Assembly (NCBI GenBank): GCA_002077045.2
Contig: KZ111151.1
Location: 1 to 64,000 of the forward strand
DNA: 64,000 nucleotides
From: Rachicladosporium sp. CCFEE 5018
Lineage: Eukaryota; Ascomycota; Dothideomycetes; Cladosporiales; Cladosporiaceae
Direction: 5' to 3'
Shown here: positions 1-8,837 of the stretch, piece by piece
Position numbering within the stretch: the stretch's first letter is position 1
Layout of the letters: each line of letters starts with the position of its first letter
Made by a program: the position numbers and the translations under genes
The notes under the pieces: model-generated
The model's input: only the letters and a program-made list of their open reading frames with translations
The model's database searches: none
Told to the model about the DNA's origin: nothing

Positions 1-381
1 CAGAAAGGCGACGTGCAGAAGCGCCAGGCGCAGGAGCGGAAAGAGGCGCTGGTCGAGGCGAAGGTTATGGGCGTTGCGAGGTATGCGGATGACGCGAAGC
101 TGAATGATGAGTTGAGGGAGCGGGAGCGGTGGAATGATCCGATGGCGAAGTTGATCGCGAGTAAGAAGTCATCGAGTAGGGAGACGAAGAGTGCAGGGAA
201 GGCGAAGGGTGGTGAGAAGAGCTATCAGGGTGCATTCGAGCCGAATCGATATGGCATACGGCCTGGATGGAGGTGGGACGGGGTGGACAGAGGGAATGGG
301 TTTGAGAGGAAGTGGTTCGCGGCGAGGAATAAAGCTAAGGATCGCAAGGAGCTGGAGTACATGTGGCAGATGGACGAATGA
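1..381 (+). CDS. bud13: Pre-mRNA-splicing factor Bud13/Cwc26, C-terminal part (5' end outside window)
   Basis: The frame is open from base 1 and stops at 381, so only the last ~126 residues are seen. The tail has the conserved Bud13 signature: NDPMAKL, then a Lys/Ser/Gly linker, then NRYGIRPGWRWDGVDR, GNGFERKWF and the end ELEYMWQMDE. In known fungi Bud13 belongs to the RES complex (with Pml1 and Ist3/Snu17), which helps activate the spliceosome and retain unspliced RNA in the nucleus; this C-terminal block carries the Snu17-binding region. No intron is visible in this part. It converges on the minus-strand F-box gene with only 5 bases between the two stops, so the 3' UTRs must overlap. The identification is firm from the motif; length and start cannot be judged. 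Confidence 0.93.
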   Translation, partial: QKGDVQKRQAQERKEALVEAKVMGVARYADDAKLNDELRERERWNDPMAKLIASKKSSSRETKSAGKAKGGEKSYQGAFEPNRYGIRPGWRWDGVDRGNGFERKWFAARNKAKDRKELEYMWQMDE

Positions 382-386
382 ATTGG

Positions 387-1656
387 TCAAACATGTGGAA
401 ATCCTGGCAAATATCCCATCCCGAGACCCGTATGGTACGGCTTACGCTTGCGAATCTTCGAGCTCTTGCTCTTGCTCTTGCTCGAGCCGCGGAAACCCTC
501 CGCCTCGGCCGCTGCAATCGTCTTCATGTGCTCCTCCTGCCATTCCAGGAACGTCGGCGTGGGTTTGCTCTCCTCCGATGATGCTGCTGCCGTCATAGTC
601 AGTCCAACAGGCCCGGGGCTCCATGTGAAGTGACCCCTTACCAGAGCTCTTGCAACGCGCGTAAGCGCCGAACAGTGCCTCCTTGGCCGCGTCGACCTTG
701 TCACTCCGCTTCTTCTTCTCCAGCCTAGACATCCACAGCTCGTTGAGCGGGTCATCCACTCCCAGCTGCAGCTTTGCAGTGAGAACGAAGTCTGACCGCA
801 CATTGCCCTGGCTGTCGTGATCACTTGCATCCGCGTACGGACACAATCGATGCATTTTACTATACTCGCGCACCATGTCCGAAATCTCGCCAAGCGTGCA
901 GCAGCTGATACTCATCATCGTGTCGAGCGGTTCAGGACTGCGCGATCGGCGCATGCCGTTAGTCTGGCATCTGCACAGCGGACGGATCTTCACCGTGCGG
1001 ACTGGGGGCTGGCACAGATACATCGCGCGCAACGATGCGGGTAACTGTCTTCGAGATCCACACAAGTCTGCCGCCCGGAACGTGACGATGAAGCTCAGCT
1101 GTCCGTCAAGCTCCGTACCAGATGATTTAAACTCTGGTGGCCACACCTCTATAACATCGAACGGGGCCGTCAACTGGTCCCGGAGATGTGAGTCCCACGG
1201 CGGCTCACTGACCTCCCAAGCCGGCATTTCAGGAACGCAGTGTTCGAGGTACTGATCTAGCATCGTAAAGCTTGAAGCTGGGTCAGGCAGCAGAAACATT
1301 CTGCGCTGAGCGATGTCGGACTCCTCAATAATCTCAAGCAGGCGACTGTTAGTTTGCTGTAACTTGACCAGATCCACGACGCTCAGATGCGCAAAGATCC
1401 CGTCCGCGAGCTCTGGGACTTCGAAGACGCGCGTCGCGGCGTCGGGCTCGTCTTCTGGGACGGGTTGAAACTCGGGAGGTGGAGGTATGTTTGAGAGCAT
1501 GCGGTGGATGTCCAAGACCCGCTCGAGCTCGGGACCATAGCTGTCCATAGTATCGATGAGGTGTTCCGTCTGATGCAACAGAAGAGTGTGGTGCTGTTGC
1601 TGAGCGGCCATGTGCGAGGTGTGGCGGAGAGCCACTTCATGAAGGACAAGTGCCAT
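387..1656 (-). CDS. F-box-like protein (first of a tandem pair), two exons
   Basis: Model: exon 1 1656-642, intron 641-587 (55 nt; donor GTAAGG, branch CTGAC, acceptor GGCAG), exon 2 586-387. An acceptor 3 nt further in (584) also fits. Without splicing the frame ends in low-complexity EQEQ repeats; splicing gives PTPTFLEWQEEHMKTI, which matches the PTFAKWQKGIKQTI tail of the neighbour at 2189-3319. That match supports the intron. The ATG at 1656 (MALVLHEV) lies about 90 nt after a TATA-like box; the frame also has an alternative start upstream at 1713. The F-box-like stretch is TRVFEVPELADGIFAHL followed by VVDLVKLQQTNSRLLEII. The ~200-residue region after it carries WPPEF and SLRAMYLCQPP, shared with the neighbour. 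Such proteins usually recruit targets to SCF ubiquitin ligases; the substrate is unknown. The C-terminus has an SKSKSKSSK tract. Confidence 0.78.
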
Positions 1657-2188
1657 TTCGAAACTTAGTATCCACAAGCTTGGCCCGGCTACGAGGTGAG
1701 GTGATGTGGTCAATTACGTTGACGTGAAATAGAGTCCCGCATTTATAGCCTACCTTGCTCGACCAGTCCCACGCGATCATGCAGGTATCCATGCACGAGC
1801 GCGTTGGCAATCGAAATACGTCAACTTCACGTCGCGCCACTTCCAGTGAGATGTGCTATGACTGGCTGCTGCCTGTGGCATGATTGCCGTTTAGCGTAGT
1901 GGTGTACTGAGCATGGCAAAACTAGGGACGATTATGATGCCGCCATGCGAGAGTGCAGTTCCCGAGTCTGGGTGCTCTGTTCGCGTAGACACGGCATATC
2001 AATATCGAGCCGTTGCTGCCTTGTCGTTGTACAACACTGTGAGCTCGTCGCGCTGCATTCAGCGAGATAAGTCAGTAGCAGATCAGGTATAGCAACTGCC
2101 ATCGAGGAGTAATGAAGAACTTCCAAGCTCAATAGCTATTGCTGCCTACACACTGAGTGCGGAGTTCCTGTGCCAGCGCTCAATCGAG
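1657..2188. other. Intergenic between the two F-box genes
   Basis: Apart from the TATA-like box I see no convincing gene. The minus-strand frame at 1932-2132 has no recognisable motif and no splice support. The space must hold the terminator of the second F-box gene and the promoter of the first. Confidence 0.6.
1741..1750 (-). promoter_or_regulatory. TATA-like box upstream of the first F-box gene
   Basis: Reading on the minus strand gives GGCTATAAAT, 85-94 nt upstream of the ATG at 1656. The spacing suits a transcription start near 1710-1720 and favours 1656 over the upstream in-frame start. Placement only; no expression evidence. Confidence 0.45.
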
Positions 2189-3319
2189 TTATTCCCACTC
2201 TGAGAGACGGTCCTCTGTCTTCTGCTCCTCCGCATTCCGGATCGTCTGCTTAATACCTTTCTGCCACTTGGCGAATGTGGGTACCGATCTCCCGCTATTA
2301 GCGGCTACGTTCGGGTCAGCAACGCTGCGCAAGAAGCAGGACTGCGCCTGGCTGGACTCACCTTTCTGCTTTGCTTCAATATAGGCGCCGAAACGAGCAC
2401 TCTTGGCGTTGTCCAAGTCCTTTTTGCTCTTCTTCCTCGCTGATTTGCGGTTGTGCATGATTCTGGGCGGATGGGACGTATCAGAGTCGAGCTGAGCAAA
2501 GTAACAGAATTCTGTTTGAACGAATCCCTTGCTGTCATGATAAGTAGGACTTGCGTGTGGGCACATTTGATGAGCGACGCTCTGGGCGCAGGCGACGTCC
2601 AGAAGCTCTCCTATCGTGAACCCACTCGAGCTGCTGACGACCGTGTCTCTTCCTGGGTGAGTCGGGAAGCATGCGCAGGCAGGACGAGCTTTCAAGTCCT
2701 TGATCGGTGGCTGGCAGAGATAGAGGGCACGCAGAGACGAGGGCAGTGTCTTGCGAGAGGCATCGAGGTCACTTGCGCTGAACTTCACGATGAAGTACAT
2801 TTGCTCTGCTGTCGTTGGCTGGAGAGTCTGAAATAAGTGATCCATGTCGTATGGTCCATGAGCCTCGCTCTGGTCACCCAGGCCCCAGGTAGGCACACCA
2901 GGGATGCAGGCTTCTATACGCTGATCCAACATGGTGAAGTCAGTGCCCTGCCCTGGTTCGAGAATCATTTGGCGTCGAGCCACGCGAGATCGTTGAACAA
3001 TATTGCTGAGATTGAGGCTTGTGACTTTGAGGGCTATCAATTCCAGCGCGTCTAGATGCGCGAAAATCTCGTCCGCGAGTTCAGCTGTTTCGAACACTCG
3101 CATGACTATGTCCGACGTAATTGTCGATCCAGGGAACGCGACGCTCTCGGTCAATGGTTCCAATAGAGCTTCGCGAAGATCCTTGAGTACATCGTAGTTG
3201 GCATCGAGCGGATCAGCGAGGCGCATGAGCTTGTTGGTGCGGCGGACCAAACGACGATAGGAGTGACGACTGAGGGTGATTGTAGTCTCATCACCAGATA
3301 TCTCGGCCCAAGGCGCCAT
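2189..3319 (-). CDS. F-box-like protein (second of the tandem pair)
   Basis: Paralogue of the gene at 387-1656. Shared blocks include TRVFE/MRVFE, ELADEIFAHLDALELIAL, TFTMLDQ, SLRALYLCQPPI and the C-terminal PTFAKWQKGIKQTI. The first ATG in frame is 3319 (MAPWAEIS); the frame extends upstream only to a GTG at 3331. Unspliced length is 376 aa. A textbook intron sits at 2361-2295 (donor GTGAGT, GCTGAC branch, acceptor CTAATAG, 67 nt) at the same position and phase as the functional intron of the neighbour. Because 67 is not a multiple of three, removing it changes the frame and destroys the conserved tail, while the unspliced frame keeps it. The gene may be read through, may have two isoforms, or may carry an indel downstream. 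Role presumed to be SCF substrate recognition; target unknown. Confidence 0.72.
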   Translation of the reverse strand: MAPWAEISGDETTITLSRHSYRRLVRRTNKLMRLADPLDANYDVLKDLREALLEPLTESVAFPGSTITSDIVMRVFETAELADEIFAHLDALELIALKVTSLNLSNIVQRSRVARRQMILEPGQGTDFTMLDQRIEACIPGVPTWGLGDQSEAHGPYDMDHLFQTLQPTTAEQMYFIVKFSASDLDASRKTLPSSLRALYLCQPPIKDLKARPACACFPTHPGRDTVVSSSSGFTIGELLDVACAQSVAHQMCPHASPTYHDSKGFVQTEFCYFAQLDSDTSHPPRIMHNRKSARKKSKKDLDNAKSARFGAYIEAKQKGESSQAQSCFLRSVADPNVAANSGRSVPTFAKWQKGIKQTIRNAEEQKTEDRLSEWE

Positions 3320-4226
3320 CTGATGTAGCACTTCCTAGGGTAGCGGTGGAGAAGATGCGATTAGAGCACGCGGAGCATCGGCTGTTATATGGCTCAAGAC
3401 AAGAAAATGAGTACTCACACTCAGTCAGCAAGCATGCAATCGAGCCATTGCAGCGCATGAGTATGTACACAGCTTGTGCATCTGCAGTAGAGGGGCGCAA
3501 GCTCGAGCAATGATTGGATGTCGCCTGCCAGTTTCTGACGGATCGTAGCACTCATCGAGTTGAGCTCAACCAGTCGCGTGCAATGCCGACGGGCTCATCT
3601 CACTGTGGTCTTGAATCAATCAAGGTGAGCTAAGTTCATCTGTGATCATTGCGTTGCATGTAAGGGTTGAAATGGGTTTGTCGTGCGGCAGAAGATCGTT
3701 GGTAGTGTAAGCGCCAAGCCATCTTGCTTGATGCCAAATTAAGGCTCGGCCGAGTGAGGTCCGCCCGTCGCATCCGTCGCGCTAGTACTAACTCGAGGCC
3801 GCTGGTTTGTACTTTCCTATGCCTTGCCGTTCGCGAGGATAACACATCGCTTCGACATCACTCACTCAGCCTACTACGCAGTATCAACCGCCGGGCAGCA
3901 TACTCGGCGACTACAGACTTCACATCCATCACAGCACCAACATTCATGGGCCACCACACGATCGAGATCACCACCGCGTTTTCCCAGCTCAGGGATCAGC
4001 TTACTCCATTCGCATCACGCTCTGGAGGACTTTCAAGGACGGACGCCAGTTTCGCTAACTTGGACTGGTTGCTTGCGGTAGAGAGCCCACCTTGAAGGGT
4101 GGGCGGAAGCATAGACGCGACCGGAAGTACCGCGACGTGAATGTCAGCACGATCCAGTCAATGAACGCGTCCGTCTGAGGACACACACATGAATCTGAAG
4201 CATTCGCAAATCAAACTTCTGCAATC
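3320..4226. other. Divergent intergenic region: F-box gene and kinase promoters
   Basis: About 0.9 kb between divergent starts. It holds open frames (for example 3724-4095 on the plus strand) that lack any known motif and overlap what should be the kinase 5' leader. A compact hairpin lies at 4085-4104. No other structure recognised. Confidence 0.6.
4085..4104 (+). promoter_or_regulatory. Hairpin in the presumed 5' leader of the AGC kinase
   Basis: A perfect 7-bp stem: GCCCACC at 4085-4091 and GGTGGGC at 4098-4104, with a 6-nt loop. It lies about 120 nt upstream of the kinase ATG. Its short loop and GC content would make it stable in RNA. Function is unknown; it could be chance. Confidence 0.35.
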
Positions 4227-5942
4227 ATGCTGGCCATGGATATGGACATGGATGGCGACTTTCCTGCCCTGAGAGCGTACCAGTCACCCCCCATTCGCAT
4301 CGCCTCGCCACGGCCGGTTGCACTCATCGTCCAGAACGACGAACATATGCCGATCCCCAAGCTTGACCATGAAGCCATCCAGAAAGCGGCTAAAAAGCGT
4401 AGAAAGCGGAACAAGAAGCTCGCCAACGGTATGGCACCGGGCGCGCCGGCAACGCACATCATCAGGGGTTTCCACACGCCTGTCACGTCGGGCGGAGAGG
4501 AGTCGGACATGTCCGCAGCGCCCACGCCGTACATGGGAGCTACGCGTATGCGCGATACCGGAAGTCTGACAAACAGCCCGGCAATGCGTGCTGCGACGCC
4601 GAACGGAGGCATTGCGGCGCTGAAGGCAAGACTAGATGCCCTCGCGTTGGACAGTGACCGGCCAGTCAACACCCTGTCACGCGTCATGTCCAGTCACTCG
4701 GTGGGATACGATAGCGTCGCAACTCCATCGACACGAGGCAGCGATGGTGACAGGACGGAAATGGACAGCTACGAAGTCACACTTGACGAAGACTTCGCCA
4801 GTCTCGAGGCAGGGAGTCGCACACCCATCTACGCTTCGCATGCCATCGAAGGTGGCATACGTAACGCTGCGATCCACCGCAAAATGTGCGCTGACGACTT
4901 CGAGTCATTGCGCTGTCTCGGCAAAGGCGCGTTCGGGACTGTTCACCTTGTCAAGCAGCATGCGACTGGTCGCTTGTACGCTCAGAAGCAGTTCAAGAAG
5001 GCATCACTCACTGTCCACAAGCGACTTGTCGAGCAGACGAAGACTGAGCGGGTGATTCTGGAATCCGTCAATCGGCACCCGTTTGTAGTTAAACTCTACT
5101 ACGCTTTTCAGGATCATGAAAGGCTGTACTTGATTCTGGAGTACGCGCAAGGAGGCGAGCTTTTCCACCATCTCAAGCTTGAGCGAATGTTCTCGGAAGA
5201 GACTGCGGCGTTCTACATGGCTGAGATGGTGCTGGCATTGGAGCACCTACATCACAACGTGCGCGTCATCTACCGTGACCTCAAACCCGAGAATTGCCTG
5301 CTCGACGCTGAAGGTCACCTGCTGCTTACTGACTTCGGTCTGTCCAAGGTCGCATTGGAGGATGACGCCCGTACTAACAGTGTCTTGGGCACCATAGAGT
5401 ACATGGCTCCTGAGGTCGTCCAGGGCATCGCCTACGACTTTGCAGTGGATTGGTGGTCACTCGGAGCTATCGGCTTCGACTTCCTGACCGGCAGTCCACC
5501 CTTCGGCGGCAACAACCACGCCAAGATCCAGCAAAACATCCTCAAGCAGAAGCTCTCGCTGCCCTACTTCCTCAGCCCAGACGCCAAAGACCTGCTCACA
5601 CGCTTGTTGCGCAAGGAACCCGCCAAGCGACTCGGCGGTACTACCAGCAAGGACCTCAAGGCCCTCAAAGCGCATCGCTTCTTCCGCCGCATCGACTGGG
5701 CCGCTCTCGAGCGCAGAGAAGTCACACCACCGATTCAGCCGATCATTACTGATCCGGAGCTGGCGGAGAACTTCAGCACGAGCTTCACGGATCTGCCGCT
5801 CAGTCCGGCCATGTTGCGTGGCGGCAAGGATGAAAGCATGGTGGATGGGTATGCGCAGATGGAGAACAATCCTTTCGGTGGCTTCAGCTTTGTGGCTAGC
5901 GAGAGTCTGCTGAACAGTGATCATTTCATGCTTGGGGCGTGA
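4227..5942 (+). CDS. psk1: AGC-family Ser/Thr kinase, S6K-like (Psk1/Ypk3 type)
   Basis: 571 aa, intronless, ATG at 4227. An unstructured N-terminus (about 1-220) has a basic patch KKRRKRNKK. The kinase domain follows with GKGAFGTVHLVK near residue 232, the catalytic loop YRDLKPEN at 349-356, DFGLSK at 369 and APE at 394. The C-terminal AGC extension has a turn-motif-like segment (LPLSP) and a hydrophobic motif FGGFSFV near residue 550, both typical of S6K/Psk1/Ypk3 kinases. In yeasts these kinases act downstream of TORC1 and phosphorylate ribosomal protein S6. Key catalytic residues are intact, so the protein should be active. It stands alone between a divergent F-box gene and the GH47 gene. 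The exact orthologue (Ypk3/Psk1 rather than Sch9 or another AGC branch) is inferred from layout, because no C2 or PH domain is present. Confidence 0.88.
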   Translation: MLAMDMDMDGDFPALRAYQSPPIRIASPRPVALIVQNDEHMPIPKLDHEAIQKAAKKRRKRNKKLANGMAPGAPATHIIRGFHTPVTSGGEESDMSAAPTPYMGATRMRDTGSLTNSPAMRAATPNGGIAALKARLDALALDSDRPVNTLSRVMSSHSVGYDSVATPSTRGSDGDRTEMDSYEVTLDEDFASLEAGSRTPIYASHAIEGGIRNAAIHRKMCADDFESLRCLGKGAFGTVHLVKQHATGRLYAQKQFKKASLTVHKRLVEQTKTERVILESVNRHPFVVKLYYAFQDHERLYLILEYAQGGELFHHLKLERMFSEETAAFYMAEMVLALEHLHHNVRVIYRDLKPENCLLDAEGHLLLTDFGLSKVALEDDARTNSVLGTIEYMAPEVVQGIAYDFAVDWWSLGAIGFDFLTGSPPFGGNNHAKIQQNILKQKLSLPYFLSPDAKDLLTRLLRKEPAKRLGGTTSKDLKALKAHRFFRRIDWAALERREVTPPIQPIITDPELAENFSTSFTDLPLSPAMLRGGKDESMVDGYAQMENNPFGGFSFVASESLLNSDHFMLGA

Positions 5943-6819
5943 CTTGTCACGGGCCTTCATGCTGCAAGCGACGAGCGACGAGCGACCACCTTTGGAAACA
6001 CGTTTCAAGGGAGTCGCTGGGAGCACTTCGCGAGACAATCAAATACTTACTGTATGCATACATACATATCACTCCCTCGTGCCTGATTATTCTCTCCGCC
6101 CCGAAGAATGCACAGCTGGTCGTCAATGTTTGTATGAAGTGGAGCCGACTTGGTGAACACCTGCAGATCTCCGGACTGCAACCCCGCAGATGTTTGTCGA
6201 AGCTTTACGATCCTTGAGCAGATCCCTACCTGTTCCTGTCCTCTTGCCGTCATGTCGTACCTCATTCCGGTGATCGCAAATCTAGCTTCGCCGTAGTGCC
6301 AGATACGGTCAACTCACCGCGTTAAGAGCAATGCAACAAACGTGTACAGTAGTCGTTCAGCCGCCATCGTGTAGAGGGAGGCAGACAGCGCAAGACTAAA
6401 CAATACTTTACAAGCACGATTCCCATGTGGCCCCTACGTGACAGAATGTTGGACATGCGGTGGAAGGCAGCTCCGGTCATGATCATGATCATGCCGTCAA
6501 TAGTCCGGAAGCCTGCATGAAGAGGATGCGGAGTATGTCTTGCTTGCGGGATGTCGGGTGGAAATTGTGACATTGTGCAGAGTACTAGAATATCTATAGT
6601 AAGTCCTCGGGCATTCCGTTCCCAATGGATGTGACCGCTGACTTCTTCAAGGCTTTTGCAGCGTTTCTACCGCTTGCTATCGTCACTCCCACGAAGGCGA
6701 CCAGGTCTCGATAGAGGCACAGGGACGATTTGATACGTTCAGAGCACGACTAAGACTGCCGGAACTGAGAGCACAGCTGTCTCCAGGTTGGTCCTCGACG
6801 AACTGGATCCAACGTCACA
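5943..6819. other. Intergenic, kinase 3' side and GH47 promoter
   Basis: No gene recognised. There is a small palindromic run (TCATGATCATGA repeats) near 6477-6492. The minus-strand frame 6322-6573 shows no motif. Confidence 0.6.
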
Positions 6820-8712
6820 ATGCGATCGCTGTTGGTTCTAGCCGCCATCAGCGCATACAGCGGCATCGCGACTTGTCTGCCCTGGAATTCGCCACCTTAT
6901 CATGGTTGGCAGAGCGGAAAGGGCGGTCAGGGTGGTCAGTCCGAGTCGCAATCGGAGGCCAGACAGCGAGCAAGTGCTGTTAAGCAAGCTTTTCAGACTG
7001 CGTGGGATGGCTACTACAAGTGCACAAATGAGCTGTAGCACCTTCGAAGAGCCTGAGCTGACTGTGCCAGATACGCCTTCCCAAATGATGAATTGTACCC
7101 TGTGAACAATACGTTCGGCAACTCTCGGTAGGTCCTCGCGATCGCTGGCTCATGGGAAGACACGGCTGACGCGGTGGTTGAAGCAATGGCTGGGGTGCAT
7201 CAGCACTTGACGCTCTGTCGACAGCCCTGATCATGGAGAACCCAACCATCGTCAATGAGATCCTGGACCATATCCCAACCATAAACTGGTCTGTCAGCTA
7301 CAAGGACGAGCCAGTCAGCCTGTTCGAAACGACAATCCGCTACGTAGGAGGTCTCCTGTCCGGCTACGACCTACTGAAAGGACCCCTAGCATATCTCTGC
7401 CATGACAGCGCGAAGGTTGATGTGCTCCTCGAGCAAGCAGTGAACCTCGCCAACAATCTGTCGTACGCTTTTGATACGCCTACTGGCATCCCATACAACA
7501 ACCTCTTCTTCGGCAATCGCAGTACTAATAATGCGACGACCAATGGACTGGCGACTATTGGCACTTTAGTCCTCGAATGGACGCACTTGTCAGATCTCTC
7601 AGGCGACCCCACATATGCTGCATTGACCCAGAAAGCGGAAAGCTACCTGCTCAACCCACAGCCGGCTACATCAGAGCCTTGGCCTGGACTGTTGGGTAGT
7701 AGTGTTAATATCTCCAACGGGCTGTTCATTGACGCATATGGAGGCTGGGGCGGCGGCAATGACAGCTTTTATGAGTATCTCATCAAGGTACGCGTTGCAA
7801 GCTCATGAGTATGACAAGACGCTGATGAATGTAATAGATGTATGTGTACGACTCGTCGAGATTCGGGGAGTATAAAGATCGGTGGGTACTCAGTCAAATC
7901 CGATATCAGTGTCATACACTGACAGAACCCAGCTGGGTCCTCACCGCCGATTCCTCAATCGCTCACCTGGCTTCGCATCCTGCTTCAAGGCCTGATCTTA
8001 CCTTCTTGGCGGAATTCAACGGCACGAACCTCACCCTTCAGAGCGGTCACCTGGCCTGCTTTGATGGCGGGAACTTCATCTTCGGCGGCATGGTCCTGAA
8101 GCAGCAAGAATACATTGACTTCGGCCTCGATCTTGTAGCCGGCTGCGAAGACACCTACAACAGTACACTCACGGGTATAGGACCAGAGCAATTCTCCTGG
8201 GATACGTCGAGTGTGCCTTCTAACCAGAGCGCATTCTACGACCGAGCTGGGTTCTACATCGAGGATTCGCAGTACATTCTGCGGCCGGAGGTGATTGAGA
8301 GCTTTTACTATGCTTATCGCGCGACTGGGCTGAGAGTGTATCAAGATGTGAGTCGCTTGTTTCGCCTACCGAATTCGTCATCAGCGTGCTAACGATCATG
8401 CAGTGGGCATGGAATGCCTTCCTCGCCATCACCAAGACCACTCGAGTCGGCTCAGGCTACTCCGAAATCACGGACGTGAACGCCCCAGCTGGCGGTAACT
8501 TCACCAACTTCCAGGATTCGTTCTTGTTCGCGGAAGTGCTGAAGTACAGCTACTTGATCCATGCACCTGATGCTGAGTGGCAGGTGAACCATGACGGGAA
8601 GAATGAGTGGGTGTTTAACACGGAGGCGCATCCCTTCAAGGTATGTTCGCCATTGAGAGACAGCTGATACAATAGACTGACCGTTGTGCAGGTGGCTGGT
8701 ACCCCGATTTGA
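6820..8712 (+). CDS. Secreted class I alpha-1,2-mannosidase, GH47, seven exons
   Basis: Exons 6820-7019, 7071-7127, 7184-7787, 7838-7881, 7933-8347, 8404-8640, 8692-8712; total 525 aa. All six introns are 50-56 nt with GT-AG ends and every phase fits. Residues 1-20 (MRSLLVLAAISAYSGIATCL) form a signal peptide. GH47 motifs appear in order: YAFPNDEL, SRNGWGASALDALSTAL, SLFETTIRYVGGLLSGYDL, FDTPTGIPYNN, SFYEYLIKMYVYD, ACFDGGNF, RPEVIESFYYAYRATGL and the calcium-site end NTEAHPFKVAGT. The family trims alpha-1,2-linked mannose from N-glycans. The signal peptide without a membrane anchor matches the secreted fungal enzymes of about 510 aa rather than the ER form. Catalytic acidic residues in the FETTIR and RPEVIES blocks are present. 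It sits beside the quinate cluster but has no known link to that pathway. Confidence 0.93.
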
Positions 8713-8837
8713 TGGCTGGATCGTGTATTTGAACCGAGTGATCAGCTCGCGCTATCACAGGACGGGCGGTCACTACTATTGATTAACCTGCATTAGCCTA
8801 AGTAACATATTCGTCGTCGAGCCTCGCAGCAATCTAA

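Noticed and set aside
3724..4095. Plus-strand frame of 123 codons before the kinase
   Set aside because: No family resemblance, overlaps the presumed leader of the kinase and its hairpin.
6820..8712. Possible GH76 (Dfg5/Dcw1) endo-mannanase
   Set aside because: First thought from the secreted, mannose-related look. The assembled exons carry the GH47 motifs (FETTIRYVGG, RPEVIESFYY, NTEAHP) and no GPI tail, so GH47 is correct.
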